Of a DNA stretch of 64,000 nucleotides, positions 47,883 through 57,200 are shown piece after piece. The notes under the pieces were generated by a model that did no database searches, was not told the origin of the DNA, and worked only from the letters and a program-made list of their open reading frames with translations. Source of the DNA: Pseudomonas sp. R4-35-07 (GTDB taxonomy: Bacteria; Pseudomonadota; Gammaproteobacteria; Pseudomonadales; Pseudomonadaceae); NCBI RefSeq assembly GCF_003852235.1, contig NZ_CP027732.1, positions 124,001 through 188,000 of the forward strand, written 5' to 3'. Both the position numbers and the translations under genes were made by a program. Every line of letters starts with the position of its first letter. Positions within the stretch are counted from its first letter, which is position 1.

Positions 47883-49978
47883 TGGACTTGCCCAAACTGC
47901 GTGAAGACTTGCAACCGTCCAGCGCCGGCGCGGCCCTGGACGGTTCGCCGCGCTGGACCCTGGCCGACCCGGTGCGCGGGCGTTATTTCAAACTGGGCGC
48001 CACCGCCATTCGCTTGCTGCGCCACTGGTCTTTGGGTGACCCGGAAAAAGTCCTGCAGGCCGCCAACCGCGAGCCGGGCCTGGCGTTGGGCGGCAGTGAA
48101 GTGGATGAACTGCTGGGTTTTCTGCGCGCCCACGACCTGATCGCCGCCCTCGACCCGCAGCAGCGCGCCAGTTACCTCTACAAATCTGCCGCGCGTAAAC
48201 AAAGCCTGTGGCAGGTGCTGCTGCATCAATATCTGTTTTTCCGGATTCCGCTGTGGCGACCGGATGCATTTCTCAACCGTGCCTGGCCGCTGCTGGCGCG
48301 CTTTGGCCCTGGGTTGTTGCGCTACGGCTTGCCGATCATTTTGGCGCTTGGGGTGTTTCTGGTCGCGCGCGACTGGCAGCGCTTTGTGGCGACGTTTCCG
48401 CATCTGTTCAGCCTGGGCGGCGCCCTGGCGTTTGGCGTGGCGCTGTTCTTTGCCAAGCTGTGCCATGAATTCGGCCATGCCTTTATGGCCAAGCGCGCCG
48501 GGTGCAGGGTGCAGAGCATGGGCGTAGCGTTCATGGTGCTGCTGCCGATGTTCTACACCGACGTAAGCGATGCCTGGCGGGTCAATGATCGTCGCGCGCG
48601 CTTGATGATCGGGGCCGGTGGGGTCATGGCCGAGTTGTTGCTGGCGTGCATCGCCCTGCTGGCCTGGTCGCTGCTGCCGGACGGCCCGGCGCGCACGGCA
48701 GCGTTCATGCTGGCAAGCGCCACCTGGCTGACCACCCTGGCGATCAACCTCAACCCATTCATGCGCTTCGATGGTTACTTTCTGATCAGCGATTGGTGGG
48801 AGGTGGATAACCTGCAAGGTCGCGCCTTTGCGCTGTGTCGCTGGCGCTTGCGCGAGCTGCTGTTCGGTTATGGCGAACCGGCACCGGAGCCGTGGTCGCC
48901 CAACCTGCAACGGCGGCTGTTGTGGTGGGGCTACCTGGCGTGGCTGTGGCGCGCGGCGCTGTTTTTAGGGATCGCCCTTGCGGTGTATCACCTGTTTTTC
49001 AAGCTGCTGGGGATCGTCCTGATGGGGGTGGAACTGGTGTGGTTTATCGGCCTGCCGATCTTCAAGGAGTGGCGCCAATGGTGGAGCCGACGCAGCCAGG
49101 CCCATGCGCCGCGAGTCATGCTCAGCAGCCTGGGCCTGGTGCTGGTGGTGCTCGCGCTGGTAGTGCCCTGGCGCAGCGCGGTGGAGCTGCCGACCATGCT
49201 CGAAGCCGGGCGCGCCAGTGCGCTGCATGCGCCGGTGGCGGCGCGGGTCAAGCACTTGCGGGTGGTGGACGGGCAAGTGGTGACCCAGGGCCAGGTGCTG
49301 ATCGAGCTGGAATCACCGGACCTGGACGCCCGGCAAAGTATCGTGCGCCGCGAAGTGGAGATTTTGCAGTTGCAGATGCGCCGCCAGGCCGGGCGCAGTG
49401 AAACGGCAGTGGACGCGGGCATCAATGATCAGCGCCTGTCCCAGGCCCTCGCCGAATACCGTGGCCTGGCCGCCCAGCGCGAACGCCTGCTGCTGCGCGC
49501 GCCTCACGCCGGCACGGTGCGCGATGTGCTGCCGCAATTGAGCGTGGGGCGCTGGCTGTCGCCCAAGGATTCGCTGGCGCGGGTGGTGGAAGAAGGCGCC
49601 CGCCTGCGCGGTTACATCGCCGAGGCCGAGCTGTGGCGGGTGGCGCCGGGGGCAACCGGACGGTTTATCGCCGATGACCCGATGCACTCGGCCATCCCGG
49701 TTGAATTGACCGATATCGACGCCAACGGTGTGGCCTACCTGGACCAGGAGGCGCTGACCTCAGACCACCACGGGCCGATTGCCGTGCGCCGCGATGAAAA
49801 CCAGCGCCCGGAGCCGGTGCAGGCGCAATACGGCGCACGCTTGAAAAGTCTGCAAGCGATTGCAACGCCCCGTCAGCCGTTGCGCGGCGTGGTGATACTG
49901 CAGGGGCGCAGTGAGTCGGTGCTGGGCGTGGCCTGGCGCCGGGCGGCGGCGTTGGGTGTACGGGAAAGCGGGTTCTAG
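47882..49978 (+). CDS. M50 (site-2-protease-like) membrane peptidase fused to an HlyD-type adaptor
   Basis: 698 residues. The N-terminal part (about 1-100) resembles a PqqD-like winged domain. A polytopic membrane core has the zinc motif HEFGH (H195, E196, H199) and the distal ligand motif NPFMRFDG (N291-G298). A further helix near 410-430 precedes a periplasmic HlyD-type portion (HAPVAARVKHLRVVDGQVV; hairpin about 475-540; LLRAPHAGTVRDVLPQL). Such fusions are seen next to HlyD and TolC genes in Proteobacteria. The zinc residues are intact, so it could cleave a membrane substrate, or the core may serve as a transport channel. The function is not established. It is translationally coupled to the GAF-adaptor gene. 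Confidence 0.83.
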   Translation: MDLPKLREDLQPSSAGAALDGSPRWTLADPVRGRYFKLGATAIRLLRHWSLGDPEKVLQAANREPGLALGGSEVDELLGFLRAHDLIAALDPQQRASYLYKSAARKQSLWQVLLHQYLFFRIPLWRPDAFLNRAWPLLARFGPGLLRYGLPIILALGVFLVARDWQRFVATFPHLFSLGGALAFGVALFFAKLCHEFGHAFMAKRAGCRVQSMGVAFMVLLPMFYTDVSDAWRVNDRRARLMIGAGGVMAELLLACIALLAWSLLPDGPARTAAFMLASATWLTTLAINLNPFMRFDGYFLISDWWEVDNLQGRAFALCRWRLRELLFGYGEPAPEPWSPNLQRRLLWWGYLAWLWRAALFLGIALAVYHLFFKLLGIVLMGVELVWFIGLPIFKEWRQWWSRRSQAHAPRVMLSSLGLVLVVLALVVPWRSAVELPTMLEAGRASALHAPVAARVKHLRVVDGQVVTQGQVLIELESPDLDARQSIVRREVEILQLQMRRQAGRSETAVDAGINDQRLSQALAEYRGLAAQRERLLLRAPHAGTVRDVLPQLSVGRWLSPKDSLARVVEEGARLRGYIAEAELWRVAPGATGRFIADDPMHSAIPVELTDIDANGVAYLDQEALTSDHHGPIAVRRDENQRPEPVQAQYGARLKSLQAIATPRQPLRGVVILQGRSESVLGVAWRRAAALGVRESGF

Positions 49979-49989
49979 GAGTGAACGCA

Positions 49990-50505
49990 ATGTCGAACAA
50001 GCAAGATGCCCTGGCGCAGGGCCTGGTGATGCGCCCCTCACGCAGTACCGACGGGCCGTTTTTGCAGCGCCTTTACCGCTCGGCACGCGCGGATCTGCAG
50101 TGGATTGATGGCGAGCAGGCGCTGGTCGAGGAGGTGATCGCCCAGCAATTCCAGGTCCAGGAAAAGGGCCTGGACGAGCATTTCCCCGGTGCGCTGCACT
50201 ATGTCATCGAAAAGCTCGACACGCCCATCGGCGCCTTGAGTGCCGACTTCGGGCCCCATGAAATCCGGGTGTTGTACCTGGCATTCATCCCCGCCGCGCG
50301 TGGCCAGGGTTTTGGCCGCGCGGTATTGCAGGGGGTGCAGCAGGCGGCCACGCAGGTGATGTGCCCGGTGAGCACGGTGGTGTGGGCGAGCAACCCCCAT
50401 GCGTGCCGGCATTACCTGGCGCTGGGGTTTCGAGTGGAAGAACAGACGCCCGCCGCGCAGCGGTTGGTGTGGTACCCGCCTCAGTTGAACACGATGCAGA
50501 AATAA
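49990..50505 (+). CDS. GNAT-family N-acetyltransferase
   Basis: 171 residues. The acetyl-CoA-binding segment RGQGFGRAVLQGV (about 110-122) follows the strand VLYLAFIPAA, and the C-terminal NPHACRHYLALGFRVEE is typical of GNAT enzymes. The start is the ATG at 49990 with TAGGAG about 8 nt upstream. It is 11 bp after the M50-adaptor gene and in the same transcript by position. It may acetylate a secreted or surface component. It ends in a 25-bp convergent overlap with the next minus-strand gene. Confidence 0.87.
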   Translation: MSNKQDALAQGLVMRPSRSTDGPFLQRLYRSARADLQWIDGEQALVEEVIAQQFQVQEKGLDEHFPGALHYVIEKLDTPIGALSADFGPHEIRVLYLAFIPAARGQGFGRAVLQGVQQAATQVMCPVSTVVWASNPHACRHYLALGFRVEEQTPAAQRLVWYPPQLNTMQK

Positions 50506-50789
50506 CCCCGCTCGCTGTCGCGGCCCATGGCGGGCTCGCGAGACACAAACACCTGTTCGAGGCAGGCGTCCGCCAGCGGTAAACGGCATAAGCCGTCGAC
50601 GAAATCCGTGGGTACAAGGCTTTCGAGCAGCACCCTGAAGGCCCCGCGCGGGCTGCCTGGCAAGGTGGCTTTGGGGGTTTCGGTGAGGCTTTGGACTTGG
50701 ATCGGCAGCGCCGAACCGTCGGGCAGGTAAAGCACGGCGGTGCCCTCAAGCAACGGTCGAAAGTGTTCCGGGGTGACCAGGTTCAACAT
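50481..50789 (-). CDS. Small DUF6916-like protein
   Basis: 102 residues (MLNLVTPEHFRPLLEG start). I prefer the ATG at 50789 because GGAG lies 7 nt upstream; an ATG at 50801 lacks a site. It is a compact beta-rich sequence without signal peptide (AVLYLPDGSALPIQVQSL, GRDSERGYFCIVF). It resembles DUF6916 family proteins that accompany tail-collar genes. The function is unknown. It follows the tail-collar gene on the same strand by 49 bp. Confidence 0.7.
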   Translation of the reverse strand: MLNLVTPEHFRPLLEGTAVLYLPDGSALPIQVQSLTETPKATLPGSPRGAFRVLLESLVPTDFVDGLCRLPLADACLEQVFVSREPAMGRDSERGYFCIVFN

Positions 50790-50838
50790 GTGAGGCTCCA
50801 TTTCAGAGATGCCGGGGCCTGCGAGCCCCGGCCAGGGG

Positions 50839-51429
50839 TTAATCGCGCGACGGAAAAAGCCCGTTCAAGGCAATGCTGAAATTGATCGCAAGGTAAGGGT
50901 TCATGGTGGCCAAGGCCTGGCCCTGGCCGGCGACACTGATCGTGCCTCCGGCCACGGCGGTGCTCACGCCCTGCAGAGGGACCGGCGTGGCGCCCTGCTG
51001 GTCTGAATAGATTGCGGCGCTGCCTGGCCCACCGCCGGAAGCGCCGATAAACGCGTTGGTAGCGCTGGGTACTGTCAGCGGGTTGCTGGAGGTGTTCGCC
51101 AGTTGCACCGAAGTGGTGGCGGTGAGTGGTGTCATGGCGTGGGTGTGGGCAGGCAGGTTGAGCAGGGTGGCGGTGACGGATTCCGTGCCGGAGATTTCGC
51201 CAATGACGCGCGCCGACAACCCCGCGCCGCTGCCTTGACCAATGGGCATTCGACCTTGCAGGTTAGGCAGCATGAAGCTGACGCTGCCATTTCCGCCGTA
51301 AACGACACCGAGCAGGGCGTACAGCGCCTGGTACTGGTTGACGGCAAGGGTTTGCCCGGCGCACAGGGCCCAGTCTCTGGGGGCGAAATCAAACGCAAAG
51401 GGTTGGATGGTGCCGATGAAAACTTCCAT
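50839..51429 (-). CDS. Phage-tail-collar domain protein (microcystin-dependent-protein type)
   Basis: 196 residues. It opens MEVFIGTIQPFAFDFAPRDW and has the collar signature (CAGQTLAVNQYQALYALLG, LPNLQGRMPIGQG) followed by the HTHAMT-like strand (LPAHTHAMTPL) and a variable C-terminal beta region. The start is the ATG at 51429; the upstream open frame is low-complexity and lacks a site. Proteins of this family form trimeric fibre tips in phages and also occur as free-standing bacterial genes. No other phage genes are nearby. It lies inside the secretion/modification cluster, divergent from the glycosyltransferase. Confidence 0.88.
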   Translation of the reverse strand: MEVFIGTIQPFAFDFAPRDWALCAGQTLAVNQYQALYALLGVVYGGNGSVSFMLPNLQGRMPIGQGSGAGLSARVIGEISGTESVTATLLNLPAHTHAMTPLTATTSVQLANTSSNPLTVPSATNAFIGASGGGPGSAAIYSDQQGATPVPLQGVSTAVAGGTISVAGQGQALATMNPYLAINFSIALNGLFPSRD

Positions 51430-51630
51430 GGATCGTTCATCCTTGTGATGGCGTGACAGGGGGGAAGACGCCAATCGGTCCGGCGCCATCGCAGAGCGTA
51501 GTCGCCGTTGTTGCTTGCTGCCTGGCGGTTGCGAAACAGCGAGCGAAACCGGGGCTTTTGTCCTAGAGTGGCGCGTGTTTGCGCATGTGTGGGGTTTGCC
51601 TGGTAAACGGGCTGTGTCTGGGGAGTTGAG

Positions 51631-53244
51631 GTGCGACGGTCTGTGGTAGAACAAGACGAAAAAGTGGCGGCACTTTCCTTAGTCAATCGTCTTTCGAGCG
51701 CCTGGGAAGGCGCCGGTTGGCTAGGCCGTTTGTGGTGGGTGCCGATCCTGGCGCTGGCCATGGCCGTGCGGTTTTATGGCCTGACGGCTGCGGCGATCTG
51801 GGGCGATGAGGGCTCAAGCCTGCTGCTCAGCGAATACGCCCTGGACGACCTGTGGTTTCACGCCGCCCATGATGTGCACCCGCCGCTGTACTTTTTCATG
51901 CTGCGCGGCTGGATCGAACTGTTCGGCGACGGCATCTGGTCGATTCGCGGCATGAGTGCGATCCCCGGCGTGCTGGCGGTGGGCCTGGGCGTCTGGCTCA
52001 CACGGCAACTGTCTACCCGTCGCGCTGCGGTGCTGGCGGGGGTGCTGCTGGCGCTGTTTCCCTCCGCCGTGCGCTACAGCCAGGAAGTGCGCATGTACTC
52101 GCTGCTGGCGGTGTGGTTACTGGGGGCCACGCTGGCGCTGGTGTACTGGGTGCGCCAACCCGCGCGCACGCGTTACCTGGTCGTTTATGCGCTGTTGATG
52201 GCCGCGGGTTTTTATACCCATTACTTCACTGCACTGTGCGTGCTGGTGCACTGGGCTTACCTGGGGCTGCTGTGCCCGTCCCAGGCGCCCGGCCAGCGCC
52301 TGATCCTGCGTCCGTCGTGGTGGTGCGCCAATGCGCTGGTCGTGGCGTTGTACCTGCCCTGGCTGCCGAACCTGCTTGACCTCGTGCAACACGTCGAACA
52401 GCTCAAGGTCGGCGGTGACATTGGCTGGGAAGACCCGGTCACGTTGAGCTCCGTGCCGTCGATGATCTGGCAGTTCACGCTTCAGGATGAAGGGGTGGAC
52501 TTCTGGCGACCGCTGTTCTGGCTGTTCCCGCTGTTGTTGATCGCCGTCGTGATAGCCACCGCCTGGCAGGATCGCCAGCGCCATCATCCGGCCCGCCTGC
52601 TGGCGCTGTTCTTCCTGTTGCCGCTACTGCTGGTGTATGCGGTGTCGTTCATCTCGCCGGTGTTTATCGAGCGCTACCTCACGGTATACGCCCTGGGCTT
52701 GCCGATCCTTGTGGCCCTGGCCATCGACCGCCTGCCCACGCGCCTGGCATGGCTGGGCGCGGCGTTGTGCGTGGTGTTTGTCGGAGTGGAGCTGCTGGGG
52801 CTGAAAAACAATGCCACGGTGGATGTGCATGATCAGTTCAACGTGCCGGTGGAGTTCGTCAACCGCAACTATCAGGAAGGCGACCGCATCGTTCTCAGCG
52901 ACATGATGTGGTACCTCAGCTACGTGTATTACGACCAGACCGACGCCCAACTGCAGCTTTACACCCCGCCCAGGCCCGACGGCACGCCGACTCGGCCGAA
53001 TGCCTATGGCTTCGGCACTCTGGTGGATCAGGACGGCGGGCGCATCTACCTTGACCGTCTGTCTGCCTTAGCGCCCGACACACGACGTGTCTGGCTCATC
53101 AGCAGCAACGAGCTGCCGGATGAATTCGCGCCGATTCCGCCAGGCTGGCAAGAACTTTTGCAGCAGGACGGCGGCGGCGCACGGGCGCGGCTGTTCGTGC
53201 TGTGTGGCGGGCCAGAGCCTTCGCGGCCCGCCGGTTGCCGCTAA
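51631..53244 (+). CDS. GT-C (GT39/ArnT-like) membrane glycosyltransferase
   Basis: 537 residues, with about 10-11 membrane helices and a C-terminal extracytoplasmic domain (about 385-530). The first periplasmic loop has the GDE acid motif (AIWGDEGSSLL) and HDVHPPLYF, typical of PMT_2/GT39 enzymes that use a polyprenyl-phosphate sugar donor. It would transfer a sugar on the periplasmic side to lipid or protein. The GTG at 51631 follows GGGAG. It is divergent from the tail-collar gene and followed by the sulfotransferase. Donor and acceptor are unknown; the LEPR protein or a glycolipid are candidates. Confidence 0.86.
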   Translation: MRRSVVEQDEKVAALSLVNRLSSAWEGAGWLGRLWWVPILALAMAVRFYGLTAAAIWGDEGSSLLLSEYALDDLWFHAAHDVHPPLYFFMLRGWIELFGDGIWSIRGMSAIPGVLAVGLGVWLTRQLSTRRAAVLAGVLLALFPSAVRYSQEVRMYSLLAVWLLGATLALVYWVRQPARTRYLVVYALLMAAGFYTHYFTALCVLVHWAYLGLLCPSQAPGQRLILRPSWWCANALVVALYLPWLPNLLDLVQHVEQLKVGGDIGWEDPVTLSSVPSMIWQFTLQDEGVDFWRPLFWLFPLLLIAVVIATAWQDRQRHHPARLLALFFLLPLLLVYAVSFISPVFIERYLTVYALGLPILVALAIDRLPTRLAWLGAALCVVFVGVELLGLKNNATVDVHDQFNVPVEFVNRNYQEGDRIVLSDMMWYLSYVYYDQTDAQLQLYTPPRPDGTPTRPNAYGFGTLVDQDGGRIYLDRLSALAPDTRRVWLISSNELPDEFAPIPPGWQELLQQDGGGARARLFVLCGGPEPSRPAGCR

Positions 53245-53339
53245 TCACAAATTGGTATTAGGGGCATGCCAAAATAGTGGCAAATGATCGCTAGTCGGCA
53301 CTGTGTTTCTCAACTACGCTCCGGCCCACAAATGGATTT

Positions 53340-54197
53340 TTGTCCTACAAAGTGGTGAACGGATTGCAGTATCACTTTATCTCGGGCTTGCCGCGCTCCG
53401 GCTCGACCCTGCTCTCTGCGATTTTATTGCAGAACCCGCGTTTTCAAGCCGGCATGAGCAGCCCTTTAGGCACTTTGTTCAATGGTGTGCTGGCGCAGTG
53501 CAGCGCCGGCAGCGAGTTTGGCTCGGTCATCGATGCCAACACCCGTCGTCGCCTGTTGCGCGGCCTGTTTGATTCCTACTACGCCGACAAAGCCTCCATC
53601 CCGGTGGTATTCGACACCAACCGCCAGTGGTGCGCGCGTATGCCTGCGCTGCACGACCTGTTTCCCCAGGCCAAGGTCGTCGCCTGTGTGCGCAACGTCG
53701 CCTGGATCATGGACAGCCTGGAACGCCTGTATCGCGCCAATCCTTTCGAAAACACCAAGCTGTTTGGCGATGACGTCGAGCGCAACACGGTCTACAGCCG
53801 CTGCGAAACCCTGGCCCAACGCAACCGTCTGGTGGGGTTTGCCTGGGCGGCGCTCAAGGAAGCCTATTACGGTGAGCATGCCAATTCTTTGCTGATCGTC
53901 GATTACGACCTGCTCAGCCAGGCCCCGGAGCGGGTCATGCGGTTGGTCTACGATTTTATCGGCGAGCCATGGTTTGAGCATGACTTCGACAACCTCGCCT
54001 ACGACGCGCCGGCATTCGACGAGGCGCTGGGCGTTTCCGGCTTGCACAAGGTCCAGCCCAAGGTGCGTTTGCAGACGCGGCGCACCATCCTGCCGCCGGA
54101 CTTGTTCCAGCAGTACACCGAGTTGTCGTTTTGGCAGGACGGCTCAGCCAGCGCCGCCAATGTGATTCGTATGAAGGCCAACGCCGCGATCAGTTGA
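53340..54197 (+). CDS. PAPS-dependent sulfotransferase (RaxST-like)
   Basis: 285 residues. The 5'-phosphosulfate loop LPRSGSTLL (about 17-25) is close to the N terminus, and the 3'-phosphate-binding region lies in YDLLSQAPERVMRLVYDFIG. No signal or membrane segment is seen, so it acts in the cytoplasm. The opening YHFISGLPRSGST and the C-terminal RRTILPP segment resemble RaxST, the tyrosine-peptide sulfotransferase of Xanthomonas, by memory of that family. The start is uncertain: TTG 53340 or GTG 53352/53355, none with a strong ribosome site. Its stop codon lies inside a terminator hairpin. A PAPS-forming APS kinase gene lies at the end of the same cluster. Confidence 0.86.
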   Translation: MSYKVVNGLQYHFISGLPRSGSTLLSAILLQNPRFQAGMSSPLGTLFNGVLAQCSAGSEFGSVIDANTRRRLLRGLFDSYYADKASIPVVFDTNRQWCARMPALHDLFPQAKVVACVRNVAWIMDSLERLYRANPFENTKLFGDDVERNTVYSRCETLAQRNRLVGFAWAALKEAYYGEHANSLLIVDYDLLSQAPERVMRLVYDFIGEPWFEHDFDNLAYDAPAFDEALGVSGLHKVQPKVRLQTRRTILPPDLFQQYTELSFWQDGSASAANVIRMKANAAIS

Positions 54198-54216
54198 TCG
54201 CGGCGTTTTCATTTTT
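54180..54216 (+). terminator. Intrinsic terminator/attenuator at the end of the sulfotransferase gene
   Basis: A perfect 13-bp stem (AACGCCGCGATCA and its complement, loop GT) followed by TTCATTTTT. It overlaps the sulfotransferase stop codon and ends 30 bp before the LEPR-protein start, so transcription into that gene is reduced or needs read-through. Confidence 0.8.
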
Positions 54217-54246
54217 CTCAAGAACGTTTGACGCCGGGTGAGCAGC

Positions 54247-57200
54247 ATGTGGTGGAGCAATCGCAAGTCGCGGGAAACCGAAGCAGTACGGGCACGGGTC
54301 TCGCCGATGATCATGCACCTGGAGCCGCGCATGCTGTTCGACGGCGCAGTCGCCGCCACCGTGGCTGAAGCGGCGCAACCCGACAGCCATCCCACCGCTG
54401 ACGCCGCCAAGCCGCCGACGGCTGACCACCCGAGCGTGAGCAAAGACACCCACGGCCAGGCCGACGCGCCAGCCGTTTCCCCCGTAGCCGTGCCCGGTCA
54501 AACCGTGGTGTTCGTGGATGCCCGGGTCAAGGACTCCGCCAGCTTGTTGCAAGGCGTGGCCCCGGGCGCCCAGGTCATCCAGCTGGATGCGAGCAAGGAC
54601 GGCCTGCAGCAGATTGCCGACTACCTCGACACTCACCAGGGCGTCAGCTCGGTGCAGATCATTGCCCACGGCAACGCGGGCGATCTGTGGCTCGGTACTA
54701 CCTACCTGTCGGCCGACAATGTCGCGGCCCGCAGCGCGGTGCTGGGGCAAATCGGCAAGGACATGAACGTTGGCGGCGACATTCTGATTTACGGTTGCTA
54801 CACCGCCGAGGGCGAACGCGGCCTGAATTTTGTCGATTCCCTGGCGCAGTTGACCGGCCGCGACGTGGCGGCGTCGATCAACCGCACGGGCGTGGGCGGC
54901 GACTGGGACCTGGAGATCGCCACCGGCTCCATCGAAAGCGCCAACGTGCTGTCGACCAAAACCATGAGCGATTACCAGTGGGGCCTGGCGACCTGGACCG
55001 CTACCAACAACCTCAACACTGGGGTCGGTTCGCTGCGCGCGGCCATCGCCTCGGCGCAGAACGGCGATATCGTCACGTTCAATGCCGGCCTCTCCGGCTC
55101 GACCGTGGCGCTCACCTCCGAGTTGCTGATCAATAAAAACATCACCGTCGATGGTGACCTGGACAACAACGGCACCGCAGATATCACCCTCGATGGCCAG
55201 TACCGGTCGCGCGTCGTGGAAATCGCGTCCGGCAGCACGGTAACCCTCGATGGCCTGGTCATCACCAAAGGGCTGGTGGCGGGCAACGGCGGCAACGGCG
55301 GCGCGGCAGCGGCGGGCGCGATGGGCGGCGGGATTTTCAACGCTGGCACCCTTACGCTCAACAACGTGACGGTCACCGCCAACGCCGCGTCCGGTGGCGG
55401 TGGCGGCGGTGGCGTGACGCCTGCCTATTCCGGCGGCGGTGGTGGCGGCGGCGGGGGTATCGGTGGGGGAAGCGGCGGCCATGGCGGTTCGACCGGCCCA
55501 GGCAACCTCACGTATGCAGGGGGCGCCGGCAGCGCCGGCGCTGGCGGCTACGGGGGTGGCTACTCAGTCAACGACATGGGCGGACGCGGCGGCACCAGCA
55601 CTGGCGGCCTGGGTGGCAATGGCGCGTCCGGCTACAGCCACGGCGGTGACGGCGGATCGGCGACCAACGGCACGCTTTCGATTGGCGGTGGCGGTGGCGG
55701 CTCCGGCTGGGACAAGGTCGGCGGCGTCGGCGGCAATGCGTCGGGTGGTATCTACAACGCTTCAAGCGGCACCCTGAAAGTGATCGGTGCTTCGGTGATC
55801 AGCAACAACATCGCGGCCGGCGGCGGCGGTGGGGGCGGCGGCAGCGGCGGCAAGATCTTCGACGGCGGCGCCGGTGGTCGCGGTGTGGGAGCCATCTGGA
55901 ACAACGGCGGGACCGTGTTGATCACCGCCGCCAACTTTGCCGCGCTGAGCGGTAACGCCGCGGCCAGCGGGGTAGGCGGCCCCACTAGCGGGGGCACCGC
56001 GGGTACCACGCCGAGCGCGCAGCCCTCGATTTACAGCAGTGGCGGCGTCCTCAATACCGCCTACGTCGAGCCCCCGACCGCCACCATCGTGCTGGCTGAT
56101 AGCGCCCTGAAAATCGGCGATACCTCACTGGTAACCATCACCTTCAGCCGGGCCGTGAGCGGTTTCACCAATGCCGACCTGGCCATCGCCAATGGCACGT
56201 TGACAGCCGTTTCCAGCGCCGACGGCGGCATTACCTGGACGGCGACGTTTACGCCCACCAATGCCATCTCGGACACCACCAACGTTATCTCCCTGGACAA
56301 CACCGGCGTGGCGGCCATCTCCGACGGCGCAGTCGGCGTCGGCACCACCAATTCCGCCAACTACGTGGTCGACACGCTTCGCCCGACGGCCACGATCGCT
56401 ATCACCGACACGGCACTCAAAGCCGGTGAAACCACGGCAGTGACCTTTACGTTCAGTGAAGCCGTAAGCGGTTTCACCAACGCTGACCTGACCATCGCCA
56501 ACGGTACGCTGAGCGCGGTGAGCAGCAGCGACGGCGGTATCACCTGGACGGCGACCTTTACCCCGACCACTGCTATCACCGACGCCACCAACCTGATCAC
56601 CCTGGACAACACCGGCATTGCCGACCAGGCCGGCAACGCCGGCAGCGGCACCACCGATTCGGCCAACTACGCCATTGATACGGCTCGGCCGACCGCGACC
56701 ATCGTGGTCGCCGACAATAGCCTGAGCATCGGTGAAACCTCGCTGGTGACCATCACCTTCAGTGAGGCCGTGAGCGGTTTCACCAACGCGGACCTGACCC
56801 TCGCCAACGGGACGCTGTCGGCCGTCACCAGCGGCGACGGCGGCATCACCTGGACGGCCACGTTCACGCCCACCAACAGCGTCACTGACACCACCAACGT
56901 GATTACCCTGAATAACACCGGGGTAGCAGACGCAGCCGGAAACACCGGGCAGGGCACCACCGATTCGAACAACTTCGTGGTCGACACCACGCGTCCGACC
57001 GCCACCCTCGTCGTGGCCGACACCGCGCTGGCCATCGGTGAAACCTCAACGGTCACCATCACGTTCAACAAGGCCGTCAGCGGCTTTACCAACGCGGACC
57101 TGGCTGTCGCCAACGGTACGTTGTCGGCCGTCAGCAGCAGCGACGGCGGCATCACCTGGACCGCGACGCTCACCCCGACGGCCAGCATCACCGACACCAC

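Noticed and set aside
50481..51429. Prophage remnant based on the tail-collar gene
   Set aside because: No other phage gene, integrase, att site or change in composition is seen around it.
53245..53339. Sigma-54 promoter or RaxX-like peptide gene before the sulfotransferase
   Set aside because: CGGCACTGTGTTTCT lacks the -12 GC at the right spacing, and no short frame with a double-glycine leader and acidic tyrosine is present.
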